Shown in pieces: positions 16,560-27,160 of a stretch of DNA of 64,000 nt. The translations under genes were made by a program, and so were the position numbers. Each line of letters starts with the position of its first letter. The stretch's first letter is position 1. This DNA is from Streptomyces ferrugineus (lineage in GTDB: Bacteria; Actinomycetota; Actinomycetes; Streptomycetales; Streptomycetaceae): the NCBI RefSeq assembly GCF_015160855.1, contig NZ_CP063373.1, positions 4,278,001-4,342,000 on the forward strand. The letters run 5' to 3'. Below the pieces are notes generated by a model. That model was not told the origin of the DNA and did no database searches. It was given only the letters and a program-made list of their open reading frames with translations.

Positions 16560-17650
16560 CGGGCCCGACCACGCCGTGGCCCGGGACGGCCGGCGGCATA
16601 GGCAGCGACGACACAGGCGGTGACGGCACAGGCGGCCTCGCCGGCGGTGACGACGAGCTTCGTGAGCGGCTCGCGGACGCGGTGGCCGCCGTCGACGCCC
16701 CCGATGTCGTCTTCGCCGTCTCCCGGGACGGCCGCCGCACCCTGCACTGCGGTGGCGCCGCCCCGCCCCCGCCGGTCCCCCGGCAGGACCTGCGCTACGA
16801 GATCGGTTCGGCCTCGAAGACGTTCGCCGGGCTGCTGCTGGCCCGGCTCATCCAGCGCGGCCTGCTGACCGGGGGCGAGCCGGCCGCCGCCCTTCTCGAC
16901 CCGCGCCGCCGGACCGACCCGGCCGCGGTGACGCTCGCCCACCTCGTCACCCACACGGCCGGACTGCCCACCCTGCCGCCCGACTTCTATCCGAGGGCGC
17001 TCCCCGCCTGGCGTACCAACCCCTACGGCCGCTACGGGGCCGAGCGGGTGACCGGCGCCTTTCTGCGGCACCGCGCGCGGCATCGGCCCGGCACCCGGTG
17101 GCAGTACTCCAACTTCGGCGTCGCCGTGCTCGGCCACGCCCTCGCGGCGGCGTCCGGCACGACATGGGAGGAACTGCTCGGCGCACACATACTGCGTCCC
17201 CTCGGCCTGACCGGCACCGCCCTGCGCGCGGAGGACCCCAAGGCGGACGCCGTCGGGCACGGCAAGGACGGACGCACGCCCACCCTCCCCTTCGACGCCG
17301 GAGGCTTCGCCGCGGCGGGTGCCGTCCGCGCCACGCCGCTCGATCTGCTCACGTTCCTGGAAGCCCATCTCGACCCGGCCGGCTCCCCGCTGGCCGGGGC
17401 GCTGCGGGCGGTGCGCACGCCCGTGCTGCGACGCGGACTCGGACACCGGCACGTGCACACGATGGCGTGGTTCCGGCATCCCACGAACGGCGGGCCGATG
17501 TACTTCCACAGCGGTGCCACCCTCGGCCAGCAGGCCTTCCTGGGGTTCCGCCCCGACACCGGCACCGCCCTGGTCGCGCTGTGCACCCGCCGCTTCCGCG
17601 CCCGCGACGCCTTCATCGCCTCCGCGTACGCGTTCCTCGCTGACGAGTGA
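16556..17650 (+). CDS. Serine hydrolase of the beta-lactamase / D-aminopeptidase fold
   Basis: A 364-residue protein with the class C/penicillin-binding-protein active-site set: Ser85-Ala-Ser-Lys88 (SxxK), Tyr184-Ser-Asn186 (YxN) and His318-Ser-Gly320 replacing KTG. HSG/HTG variants are typical of esterases, D-aminopeptidases and peptidases of family S12. There is no signal peptide: the N-terminus is a Gly/Asp-rich linker. It probably acts in the cytosol, unlike most PBPs. ATG 16556 overlaps the previous stop, so it is the last gene of the coupled operon, closed by the hairpin at 17659-17696. A role in cleaving a peptide or ester made by this operon is inference. Confidence 0.85.
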   Translation: MTGPTTPWPGTAGGIGSDDTGGDGTGGLAGGDDELRERLADAVAAVDAPDVVFAVSRDGRRTLHCGGAAPPPPVPRQDLRYEIGSASKTFAGLLLARLIQRGLLTGGEPAAALLDPRRRTDPAAVTLAHLVTHTAGLPTLPPDFYPRALPAWRTNPYGRYGAERVTGAFLRHRARHRPGTRWQYSNFGVAVLGHALAAASGTTWEELLGAHILRPLGLTGTALRAEDPKADAVGHGKDGRTPTLPFDAGGFAAAGAVRATPLDLLTFLEAHLDPAGSPLAGALRAVRTPVLRRGLGHRHVHTMAWFRHPTNGGPMYFHSGATLGQQAFLGFRPDTGTALVALCTRRFRARDAFIASAYAFLADE

Positions 17651-17658
17651 CGTACGCC

Positions 17659-17696
17659 GGCATGCGGTGCGGGGCCCGTGCCCCGCACCGCATGCC
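17659..17696. terminator. Bidirectional hairpin terminator
   Basis: A perfect 16-bp stem (17659-17674 with 17681-17696) around a CCCGTG loop, in the 65 bases between two convergent genes. It should stop both the serine-hydrolase operon from the left and the protease gene from the right. Confidence 0.85.
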
Positions 17697-17715
17697 GTAC
17701 GGCTCCCGCGTCCTG

Positions 17716-19086
17716 CTAGAGCCGCTGCCACAGTGCCGGCGTCGCACCCGGCGCCCACCTGCCCTGCGCCTGGTGGCTCTGCAGGCACTGGTAGCGCACG
17801 CCCGCGTGGGTGACCGTGGCGCCGGCCTCGTAGACATGGCCCGCGGACCAGGTGGCGGCCGTGCCGTTGTCCCCCGGGGCGGGAGAGCCGCCCTGGGCGG
17901 CCGCGGTCTTCAGGACGAGGCCGAAGTCGCTGAGGATCGGGTTGATCGGCTGGTAGAAGGTGGTGCCGCCGTCCGTGCAGTCACCCGAGCCGCCGGAGGT
18001 GACGCCCTGGGCCTGGGAGCCGGAGATGTACGGGCCGCCGGAGTCGCCCGGCTCGGCGCACACGGTGGTCTCGGTGACGCCGTCGACGGTGCCCTCGGAG
18101 TAGCTGACACTCGTGTCGTGCTGCTCGATGGTCCCGCAGTGCCAACCGGTGGTGGAGCCGGAGCGGCAGATCGACGCGCCGACGAGCGCCTGGACCGAGC
18201 CGGTGACCTGTGTGCGCTGGCCGCCCTCGCCCTTCACGTCGGGCGTGGCCGTCCAGTCGCTGTTCACGCTCACCCAGGACATGTCCTTGCCGGGGAACGT
18301 CGAGGCCTCGAAGGCGCCCTGCTGGGCCATGTTGAAGCCGGTGGTCGTGTCGTCGGCGCTGCCGCAGTGACCCGCCGAGGCGAAGCCCTGCTGGGTGTCC
18401 TTGGTGACGGAGAACCCGATGGAGCAGCGGGCGGTGCCCTCGATGTAGTAGGCCTCGCCGCCGACGAGGTCCGCCAGCAGCCGCGGCCGTGTGGCCGACA
18501 CCCGGACGGCCACGCCCTTGCCCTCGAGGCCGGCGGCCTTGATGAAGGCCGTGGCGGCCGAGCGCTTGACCGCCTGGACGACGACCCGGTTCGACGGTAC
18601 GTCGACGTACCAGACCGGTGTGTCGCGCGTATTGGCACCGGTCGCGGCCTTGTCCAGCTTCTCCTTGACGGCCTTGAGCTCGGACAGCGGCCGCTTGACG
18701 ACGACGGCCTTCGCGCCCTGCGCCTGAATGGCGGAGACATCGCCCGCGTCCGTGGTCGCGACGGCGAGCTCGGCGGAGGTCGCCCCCCGCAGCCAGGCGC
18801 CGGCGAAGCGCTTGCCGAGGGAGTTGCGCAGCCGGCCCGCGCGAGCGCCCGCCTCCGCCTCGTTGACCAGCCGCTCGGCGGCCTGCCCAGGCTTCAGCTT
18901 CAGATCGCGCTCCATGGCGCGCACCACCGCGGCCGGCGGCCGGTCGGCGCCGAGCGTCTGCGCCGCGGTGGAAGCGGGCGCGGGCGGCGGGGCCGCCGTC
19001 GCGGCCGTGGTGACACCGGTGAGGACGAGGGCGCCGAGAGCGGTCAGGGCGGCGCGGCGACCGGCCGCCGTATGTCTGCCGAGCAT
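17716..19086 (-). CDS. Secreted chymotrypsin-like protease with chitin-binding-like tail (streptogrisin C type)
   Basis: A 456-residue prepro-protease. ATG 19086 is preferred over 19101 because GGAGGT lies 7 bases upstream. The order is Sec signal (to about residue 36, ATAAP), an alpha-lytic-type pro-domain, then a catalytic S1 domain with SAGHCG (His), GKDMSWVSV (Asp) and EPGDSGGP (Ser). After a short linker (SPAPGDNGTA) comes a C-terminal CBM5/12-like module (WSAGHVYEAGATVTHAGVRY). It is exported, self-processed and probably degrades protein in or around chitin-containing material. It converges with the unknown operon and diverges from furA. Confidence 0.93.
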   Translation of the reverse strand: MLGRHTAAGRRAALTALGALVLTGVTTAATAAPPPAPASTAAQTLGADRPPAAVVRAMERDLKLKPGQAAERLVNEAEAGARAGRLRNSLGKRFAGAWLRGATSAELAVATTDAGDVSAIQAQGAKAVVVKRPLSELKAVKEKLDKAATGANTRDTPVWYVDVPSNRVVVQAVKRSAATAFIKAAGLEGKGVAVRVSATRPRLLADLVGGEAYYIEGTARCSIGFSVTKDTQQGFASAGHCGSADDTTTGFNMAQQGAFEASTFPGKDMSWVSVNSDWTATPDVKGEGGQRTQVTGSVQALVGASICRSGSTTGWHCGTIEQHDTSVSYSEGTVDGVTETTVCAEPGDSGGPYISGSQAQGVTSGGSGDCTDGGTTFYQPINPILSDFGLVLKTAAAQGGSPAPGDNGTAATWSAGHVYEAGATVTHAGVRYQCLQSHQAQGRWAPGATPALWQRL

Positions 19087-19251
19087 GCGATGTACCTCCA
19101 TCGAGTACGCGTGGGATTCCGACCAGATGGAGGCCTTGACGCAAAGACAGGGGTCAATGTCAGAAGAGATGATTTTTCGCGCTTTGGGGGGCCTCCGCAG
19201 CCTGCCATGTGCGCCAGCGGGCGGATCACCAAAGTTTCATCGTTCGTTTTC

Positions 19252-19281
19252 TTGAATCATTCGTGTTTAGCGAGGTAGGTT
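19252..19281 (+). promoter_or_regulatory. Promoter of furA, probably giving a leaderless transcript
   Basis: TTGAAT (19252-19257), an 18-bp spacer and TAGGTT (19276-19281) place the start at or next to the ATG at 19288. The surrounding 60 bases are unusually AT-rich for this window, as expected for a Fur-type autoregulated promoter. Confidence 0.55.
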
Positions 19282-19287
19282 GACGCC

Positions 19288-19737
19288 ATGACCGCATCCC
19301 AGACTCCGACCCCCGCCGAGGAGCTGCGCGGTGCCGGCCTGCGGGTGACCGCGGCGCGTGTCGCGCTGCTGGAGACCGTCAGGGCCGGTGACCATCTCGG
19401 CGTCGAGGCCATCGCCTCCGGGGTGCGAGATCGCGTAGGTCATGTCTCCGTCCAAGCGGTGTACGAGGGCCTTCACGCACTCACCGCGGCGGGACTCATA
19501 CGTCGTATCGAACCGGCCGGCAGTCCGGCCAGGTTCGAGGGGCGTGTCGGCGACAACCACCACCACATCGTGTGCCGGTCGTGCGGTGTCGTCGCCGACG
19601 TCGACTGCGAGGTCGGCGAGGCACCCTGCCTGACCGCGTCCGACGACCACGGCTTCGCGATCGACGAGGCCGAGGTCATCTACTGGGGCCTGTGCCCCGA
19701 CTGTTCCACCGCCAGCAGTGCACCCCGAGCACTGTGA
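19288..19737 (+). CDS. furA: Fur-family redox repressor (FurA/CatR type)
   Basis: A 149-residue Fur-family regulator: N-terminal winged helix (LRVTAARVALLETVRAGDHL) and C-terminal dimer/metal domain with DNHHHIVCRSCG and WGLCPDCS, i.e. HHH plus two CxxC pairs for zinc and regulatory metal. FurA-type proteins next to katG repress themselves and the peroxidase; oxidation of their thiols or metal loss under peroxide relieves this. KatG follows after 24 bases, so the two are one operon. A good -10 element 6 bases before the ATG and only a weak ribosome-binding site suggest leaderless translation. Confidence 0.93.
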   Translation: MTASQTPTPAEELRGAGLRVTAARVALLETVRAGDHLGVEAIASGVRDRVGHVSVQAVYEGLHALTAAGLIRRIEPAGSPARFEGRVGDNHHHIVCRSCGVVADVDCEVGEAPCLTASDDHGFAIDEAEVIYWGLCPDCSTASSAPRAL

Positions 19738-19746
19738 TCCACCTAG

Positions 19747-21975
<2,229 letters not shown>

Positions 21976-21990
21976 TCCGTACCGAACACC

Positions 21991-22026
21991 ACGTCCAGGC
22001 CGGCCCGCACGGGTCGGCCTGGACGT
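21991..22026 (+). terminator. Terminator of the furA-katG operon
   Basis: The arms ACGTCCAGGCCG (21991-22002) and CGGCCTGGACGT (22015-22026) pair perfectly. The loop can itself close as CCCG/CGGG, and TTT follows. It begins 15 bases after the katG stop. Confidence 0.9.
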
Positions 22027-22200
22027 CTTTCCGGGTCCATGGGTGCCACAGAGGCCCCAGTTTTCACAGAACGCACACCGGGGCACATAAATTCTTTAGG
22101 TTTCAAGCGCTACGCTCGCGGAAACAGGGGAGTGGCCAACGACGGCCCACCCGTCGCGTCACCCGCTCCTCCTTCCCCCCACCAGCACAGGAGACCCGGC

Positions 22201-23307
22201 GTGTTTGACGGCGACGTAGTAGTGATCGGCGGCGGCTATGCCGGCGTCCGTCTGGCGAAGCGACTGGACACGACGGCACGGGTCACGCTGGTGGACCGCA
22301 AGGAAGTCTTCTTCCACCGCATCGCCTCCCTGCGCGCCGGGGTGCGCCCGGACTGGTCGCACAGCCCCTTCATCCCCTACGACCGGCTGCTCAGCCGTGG
22401 CCGAGTGGCCGTCGGCAAGGCCGTCCGCATCGACACCACCGAGCGACAGGTGATCCTCGGAACGGGGGAGCGGCTGCACTACGACGTCCTGGTGATCGCC
22501 ACCGGCGCCGACTACCCCGAACCCGCCCGCTTCACCGGCACCACCACCGAGGAGGCGGTGAAGTCCTTCGTCACGCACCAGCAGCACGTCGCCACCGCCG
22601 ACCACGTCCTGGTCGTCGGCGGCGGCCCCTCCGGGGTCGAGCTCAGCGCCGAGATCCGCCTCGCCCGGCCGGACGCCCGGGTCACCCTCGCCCACTCCGG
22701 CCCGGAACTGCTGCACTCCACGGGCAGCGCGCGGGCCGGACGCAAGGCGCGGGCCTGGCTGGAGTCCCACGACGTGGATGTGTGGCTGGACTCCTTCATG
22801 TCCCCCGGCAACGACTTCGGCACCTACCGCGACGCCCGCGGGAACATCATCGAGGCGGACCGTTCCTTCTGGGCCACCGGCACCACACCCAACACGCTCT
22901 GGCTGCGCCTGGCCGGGCACGGCGACTGGCTGACCGACTCGGGCCACGTCAAGGTCGACGAGGCGCTCCGCCTCCGGGGGTGGCTGGACGTGTTCGCGGT
23001 CGGCGACGTCAACGACGCCACCGACCTCAAGATCACCCCGGCCGCGCTCGCCCAGGCCGACCTGGCCGCCCACAACATCCGCGCCTACCTGAACAGCGCC
23101 GGCAAGCACCGCAAGAAGCCCCGCTTCTACCGGCCGATCCACCGCACCCCGCTCATCGTGCCGTTCGGCCCCGCCGACGGAGTCACCGTCCTGCCCGTGC
23201 CGGGCGGCGAGACGGCGGTCCTCGGCAGCCGCACCACCACCGTCACCAAGGCCAAGAACCTCATGACGCCCTATATGAGGCGCCAGCTCGGCTACACCGC
23301 GGCGTAG
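22201..23307 (+). CDS. FAD-dependent NAD(P)H oxidoreductase (type II NADH dehydrogenase/AIF-like)
   Basis: A 368-residue two-dinucleotide-binding-domain flavoprotein. The FAD-binding motif VVVIGGGYAGVRLAKRL is at residues 6-22, the NAD(P) site VLVVGGGPSGVELSAEIR is near residue 140, and DVFAVGDVND is the FAD-contacting C-terminal motif. GTG 22201 is chosen for its AGGAG 8 bases upstream. It could act as an NDH-2-like membrane-associated quinone reductase or as a soluble AIF/FSP1-type enzyme; no membrane helix is obvious. The 170 bases upstream hold an AT-rich stretch around 22085-22105 that probably contains its promoter. Confidence 0.85.
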   Translation: MFDGDVVVIGGGYAGVRLAKRLDTTARVTLVDRKEVFFHRIASLRAGVRPDWSHSPFIPYDRLLSRGRVAVGKAVRIDTTERQVILGTGERLHYDVLVIATGADYPEPARFTGTTTEEAVKSFVTHQQHVATADHVLVVGGGPSGVELSAEIRLARPDARVTLAHSGPELLHSTGSARAGRKARAWLESHDVDVWLDSFMSPGNDFGTYRDARGNIIEADRSFWATGTTPNTLWLRLAGHGDWLTDSGHVKVDEALRLRGWLDVFAVGDVNDATDLKITPAALAQADLAAHNIRAYLNSAGKHRKKPRFYRPIHRTPLIVPFGPADGVTVLPVPGGETAVLGSRTTTVTKAKNLMTPYMRRQLGYTAA

Positions 23308-23472
23308 CGCTCCGCTGGGTGGGCCGGGATACGCCGTCGGTCGTCTGCGGCTTCGGTGTGGCTGGTCGCGCAGTTCCCCGCGCCCCTTAGGGGCGCGCCT
23401 GTACTGCGTATCGAAGGCGGGCGCGCCGGGTACTCGGAGCCCTCACCCAGCCGGGTGGCTGACGGAGGTGTG

Positions 23473-24042
23473 ATGACTGACCGCAGTCAGGCGATCCTCG
23501 AGGCGGCCAAGCAGGTCGGCGCGCTGCTGAAGCGGAACGGGCACAGCTTCGCCCTCGCCGGCAGCGTGGCCGTCTACGCACACGGAGGCAGCGGCCACCT
23601 CCAGCACGACGCCGACTTCTGCGTACGCCGCTCCGACGCCGAGGCGGTGGCGGACACGCTGGCCGAGGCCGGCCTCGGCGTCCGTACGCCGCCGGAGGAC
23701 TGGCTGATGAAGACCACGTGCCTCGGCGAGGACGTCGACCTCCTCTTCGAACTCGCCCATCGCCCGGTCACCACCGACATGCTGGCCCGCGCCCAGGAGA
23801 TGCCGGTCGACTCGGTGCGCATGCCCGTCCTGGCGCCGACCGATCTCATGCGCGCCCTGATCGAGGCGTTCTCGGAGCACCACTGCGACTTCGGGCCGGC
23901 GCTCGCCGCGGCCCGCGCCCTGCGCGAGAAGGTCGACTGGGAGGACGTACGCGCCTCCTGCGGGGACGAGCCGATGCCCGCGGCGTTCTTCTACCTCCTG
24001 GAACGCCTGAACGTGATCGAGCCCCGGGAGGTGCACCGATGA
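23473..24042 (+). CDS. Nucleotidyltransferase-fold protein
   Basis: A 189-residue protein with the minimal nucleotidyltransferase core: FALAGSVAVYAHGGSGHLQH followed by DADFCV (Gly-Ser and Asp-x-Asp, first metal-binding acid pair) and CLGEDVDLLFELA (third Asp). ATG 23473 follows GGAGGTGTG and matches the start of homology. The family resembles aminoglycoside-adenylyltransferase-like and DUF6036-type proteins; the substrate is unknown. Its stop overlaps the BON gene (ATGA), which overlaps a metallophosphoesterase gene. The three are translationally coupled, pairing a nucleotidyl-adding with a phosphoester-cleaving enzyme. Confidence 0.82.
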   Translation: MTDRSQAILEAAKQVGALLKRNGHSFALAGSVAVYAHGGSGHLQHDADFCVRRSDAEAVADTLAEAGLGVRTPPEDWLMKTTCLGEDVDLLFELAHRPVTTDMLARAQEMPVDSVRMPVLAPTDLMRALIEAFSEHHCDFGPALAAARALREKVDWEDVRASCGDEPMPAAFFYLLERLNVIEPREVHR

Positions 24043-24320
24043 GCGGACACGGCGGCCGACCCGCCCCCGGCGCGGCGGAGAGCCTGGACTACCGGGTCGC
24101 CCACTTCGCCGACCACCTCGCCGCCGGCGACCTCGGAGAACTCGGCGTGCGGATCGAGATCCGCGGTGAGGCGGTCCTGCTGACCGGGACCGTGCCGTCG
24201 GTGGCGTGCCGTGCCGACGTCCTGCGCCTGGCCCGCGAGGAGCTGCCCGGAACCCCCGTCCACTGCGACATCGTGGTCGCGGACGCCTCCGTGCCGGACC
24301 ACGCCGAGGAGGTCGGATGA
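24039..24320 (+). CDS. Small BON-domain protein
   Basis: A 93-residue protein nearly all made of one BON domain (VRIEIRGEAVLLTGTVPSVA, then a helix and HCDIVVADASV). BON domains are usually phospholipid- or ligand-binding and sit in exported proteins, but no signal peptide is seen here, so it is probably cytosolic. ATG and stop overlap both neighbours by four bases, showing strict coupling between the nucleotidyltransferase and the metallophosphoesterase. It may be a scaffold or sensor subunit for these; this is inferred from context only. Confidence 0.78.
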   Translation: MSGHGGRPAPGAAESLDYRVAHFADHLAAGDLGELGVRIEIRGEAVLLTGTVPSVACRADVLRLAREELPGTPVHCDIVVADASVPDHAEEVG

Positions 24321-25045
24321 TCCGGATCGCGGCCGTCGGGGACATCCATCTGGGCCCCGAGAGCCAGGGCGTGCTCCGCCCCTCGTTCGAGACGCTGGAC
24401 GGCAGCGCCGACGTCCTGCTGCTCGCCGGGGACCTCACCCGCCACGGCACCCGTGAGGAGGCCCAGGTGGTCGCACGGGAGATCAAGGACCTGCCGGTCC
24501 CCGTGGTCGCGGTCCTCGGCAATCACGATCACCACGCCGACTGCCCGCAGGAGGTCGCCGCAGTGCTCCGGGAGGCGGGCGCGCGGGTCCTGGAAGGGCA
24601 GGCCACCGTGGTCGGCGACGGCGACGTGTGCATCGGCGTGGCCGGCACGAAGGGGTTCGGCGGCGGGTTCGTGGGCCGCTGCGCAGGCGAGTTCGGCGAA
24701 CCGCTGATGAAGGAGTTCGTCCGGTACTCGCGGAGGTGTGCCGACAGCCTGCGGGCCGCCCTGGAGGAACTCGGCGGGCAGGACTGCGACGTACGCATCG
24801 CCCTGACCCACTTCTCCCCGGTGCCGGACACGCTGGCCGGCGAGCCGCCCGAGATCTATCCGTTCCTCGGCAGCTATCTGCTGGCCGAGGCGATCGACAG
24901 GGCCGGCGCCGACCTCGCGGTGCACGGGCACGCCCACCTCGGGACGGAACACGGCATGACCAGCGGGGGAGTGAAGGTGCGCAACGTCGCGCAGCCGGTG
25001 ATCGGCCGGGCGTTCCACGTCTACCACCTGTCGGAGCCCGGCTGA
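24317..25045 (+). CDS. Calcineurin-like metallophosphoesterase
   Basis: A 242-residue protein with all metal-binding motifs of the superfamily: GDIHLG (Asp9, His11), LLLAGDLTRHG, VAVLGNHDHH, LTHFSP and VHGHAH. It therefore should hold a dinuclear metal centre and cleave a phosphomono- or diester in the cytosol. The start ATG 24317 overlaps the BON gene stop. As the third gene of a coupled operon with a nucleotidyltransferase it could undo a nucleotidyl modification, but this pairing is an inference. No membrane or export signal is visible. Confidence 0.9.
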   Translation: MIRIAAVGDIHLGPESQGVLRPSFETLDGSADVLLLAGDLTRHGTREEAQVVAREIKDLPVPVVAVLGNHDHHADCPQEVAAVLREAGARVLEGQATVVGDGDVCIGVAGTKGFGGGFVGRCAGEFGEPLMKEFVRYSRRCADSLRAALEELGGQDCDVRIALTHFSPVPDTLAGEPPEIYPFLGSYLLAEAIDRAGADLAVHGHAHLGTEHGMTSGGVKVRNVAQPVIGRAFHVYHLSEPG

Positions 25046-25117
25046 GGCCGCCTTTCCGGTGCGACGGGTACGTTTGGATGGATTCCCGTTCCCCGCCAGT
25101 TCCCGGACGGTCCGGCA

Positions 25118-25645
25118 GTGCTCGCAGATCTCTCCCCGCTCATCGCGGCGACCACCCAGTGGCTGACGCTCTCCTACCCGGCGTGCGGTGGCGCGCTGGC
25201 GGCTGCCCTGAGCGAGGTGCAGGCCCGCCAGGCCGTCACGGTCGCGGCGTGGCTGCGCTATCCGACGCCGACCGACGCCGCCCTGGTGCAGATGGCCGGC
25301 CCCGGTGGCACGGCCGGGCTGGACTGGATCACCGGCGCGGACCCGGCCGGGCACGACGACGCGGACGACTCCGCCTGGCGCACCTGGGTCGACGAGGTGG
25401 TCGCCAGCTGGGCCGCCTGCCTGCTCAGCGACGGCGAGCTGGCCCGGCTCGCCATCGCCCGGCTCGCCAACGGCGGCGGTACGCCGGGTGCGCCGGTCGA
25501 GTTCCGGCGCCTGGTGTCCCCCGACACCCGCGACCGCGAGGCGGCGGCCCTGCTGCGCCACCCCGACCTCGTCGCCCCCGTGGCGGCCCTGCACCGCCCG
25601 GCCCTGCACGAGCGCATCGACCCGGGCCGGGCGCTGACCGCCTGA
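25118..25645 (+). CDS. Hypothetical protein
   Basis: A 175-residue protein I do not recognise. GTG 25118 is the first plausible start; only a weak purine stretch precedes it. The sequence is Ala/Leu-rich and helical, with WLRYPTPTDAAL and SWAACLLSDGELARLA segments but no catalytic or metal motif. There is no signal peptide or membrane span. It follows the metallophosphoesterase by 72 bases on the same strand and may share its transcript. It ends convergently 19 bases from the hemerythrin gene. Confidence 0.6.
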   Translation: MLADLSPLIAATTQWLTLSYPACGGALAAALSEVQARQAVTVAAWLRYPTPTDAALVQMAGPGGTAGLDWITGADPAGHDDADDSAWRTWVDEVVASWAACLLSDGELARLAIARLANGGGTPGAPVEFRRLVSPDTRDREAAALLRHPDLVAPVAALHRPALHERIDPGRALTA

Positions 25646-25664
25646 GGACGGCCGAGCGGGGCCG

Positions 25665-26228
25665 TCAGTCCGGCTTGCCGCGTCCCGTCAGCGCGTCGCG
25701 CAGACGGTCGACCAGCCCGGCCCCCGGAGCCAGCAGCTTGTTGGCCGGCGGCCTGTCCGGGGCGGCCGGGTGCGGCCGGGTCGGCGCCACCTTCTTGGCC
25801 TGACGCACCTTGTCGCCCAGATCGTCGAGTGCCTCCGGGGGACAGGCCGCGCGCAACTGGGGGAAGAGGGCGCCCTCCTCGTCGGCGATGTGCGAGCGGA
25901 CGTCCGTCATCAGCATCCCGATCAGCCGGTCGAACTCGGGATCGGCGGCGTCGCACCCCTCCAGGTCCTTCATGATCCGCTCGGCCCTGGAGTGGTCCTC
26001 GATCTCCCGGTCGGCGATGGCGTCCCCGCCCGCGACATGCCGCCGCACGGCCGGGTACAGGTACTCCTCCTCCGCCACCGAGTGCCGCACCAGCTCCATC
26101 GTGGCCTGGTCGGCGTACAGCTTGCGGTCCTCGTGACCGGGCGCGAGCCCCTCGATCCGGCCGAAGAGTTCCTCGACCTCGCGGTGATCGGTCATGAGTT
26201 CGTCGATGACGTTCCCACCATGACCCAT
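25665..26228 (-). CDS. Hemerythrin HHE cation-binding domain protein
   Basis: A 187-residue protein with the four-helix hemerythrin pattern: LMTDHREVEELF (His, Glu), HSVAEEEYLYP (H...E, HxxxE), IEDHSRAERIM and VRSHIADEEGALFP. These ligands bind a di-iron centre for oxygen, nitric oxide or redox sensing. The C-terminal 40 residues are a Pro/Lys/Arg-rich tail. GGAGGTGAAC precedes ATG 26228 with 9-base spacing. Such proteins are common among Streptomyces stress genes. It diverges from the SDR gene across 133 bases. Confidence 0.9.
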   Translation of the reverse strand: MGHGGNVIDELMTDHREVEELFGRIEGLAPGHEDRKLYADQATMELVRHSVAEEEYLYPAVRRHVAGGDAIADREIEDHSRAERIMKDLEGCDAADPEFDRLIGMLMTDVRSHIADEEGALFPQLRAACPPEALDDLGDKVRQAKKVAPTRPHPAAPDRPPANKLLAPGAGLVDRLRDALTGRGKPD

Positions 26229-26361
26229 GTTCTGTTCACCTCCGTACTTCCGCGGCGGCCCGGACGGGCGCGCCGTGCGCGTCGAGTGCCCGCATCCGAC
26301 GGATGCAACACGGCGCCGCCCCGCGCGCCGACGCCGTCAACGCGCCGCCTAGGGTGCGGGC

Positions 26362-27141
26362 ATGACCTCGCAGCCGTACCTCTCCGAACTGTTCTCGCTG
26401 GACCGCCGGGTCGCCGTGGTGACCGGCGGCAGCTCCGGCATCGGCCGGGCCATCGCCGAGGCGCTCGCGCGGGCCGGCGCGAGTGTCGTGGTCGTGGCGC
26501 GCAGGAAGGCGGAGCTGGCCGCGACGGTCGACGAGCTGACGGCCCACGGCTGCCGGGCCGCGTGGGTGAGCGCCGACCTGGGCACGCGCGACGGTGTGCG
26601 CGCCGCGGCCGAGGAGGCGGTCGAGGCGTTCGGCGAGCCGGACATCCTCGTCAACTGCGCCGGGATCAACCTGCGCCCGCCGATGGGCGAGCTGGGCGAG
26701 GACGTGTGGGACACCACGATGGCCGTGAACCTGGACGCGCCGTATCTGCTGGGCGAGCGGTTCGGGCCCGGCATGGCGGAGCGCGGCTTCGGACGGATCA
26801 TCCACATCACCTCCCAGCAGGCGCACCGGGCGTTCGTGCAGAGCGGCGCCTACGGTGTCTCCAAGGGGGCGCTGGAATCGCTGGCCCGCTCCCAGGCGGA
26901 GGCGTGGTCGCCGTACGGCGTCACCTGCAACACCCTTGTGCCGGGCTTCGTCATGACGCCGCTCAACACACGCCTGTCGTCCGACCCGGAGCGGGTCGCG
27001 GCGCTCGCCGCGCGCACGATGGTCGGGCGCAACGGCCTGGCCGAGGACTTCGCCGGCGCGGCGGTGTTCCTCGCGAGCCGCGCGTCCGCCTATGTCACCG
27101 GCCAGTCGATCTTCGTCGACGGCGGGTTCTCGGTCCACTGA
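26362..27141 (+). CDS. SDR-family oxidoreductase
   Basis: A 259-residue classical short-chain dehydrogenase. The cofactor motif is VVTGGSSGIGRAIAEAL, followed by NCAGIN and the catalytic Ser, Tyr and Lys in ITSQQAH...YGVSKGALE. The C-terminal YVTGQSIFVDGGFSVH is standard. ARRK after the second strand favours NADP(H). The length equals family average. A TAGGGT (26350-26355) ends 6 bases before the ATG and no ribosome-binding site is seen, which suggests a leaderless transcript. The substrate is unknown; gluconate-5-dehydrogenase-like enzymes look similar. Confidence 0.9.
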   Translation: MTSQPYLSELFSLDRRVAVVTGGSSGIGRAIAEALARAGASVVVVARRKAELAATVDELTAHGCRAAWVSADLGTRDGVRAAAEEAVEAFGEPDILVNCAGINLRPPMGELGEDVWDTTMAVNLDAPYLLGERFGPGMAERGFGRIIHITSQQAHRAFVQSGAYGVSKGALESLARSQAEAWSPYGVTCNTLVPGFVMTPLNTRLSSDPERVAALAARTMVGRNGLAEDFAGAAVFLASRASAYVTGQSIFVDGGFSVH

Positions 27142-27160
27142 GCCCGCGAGAGCGGGCCCG

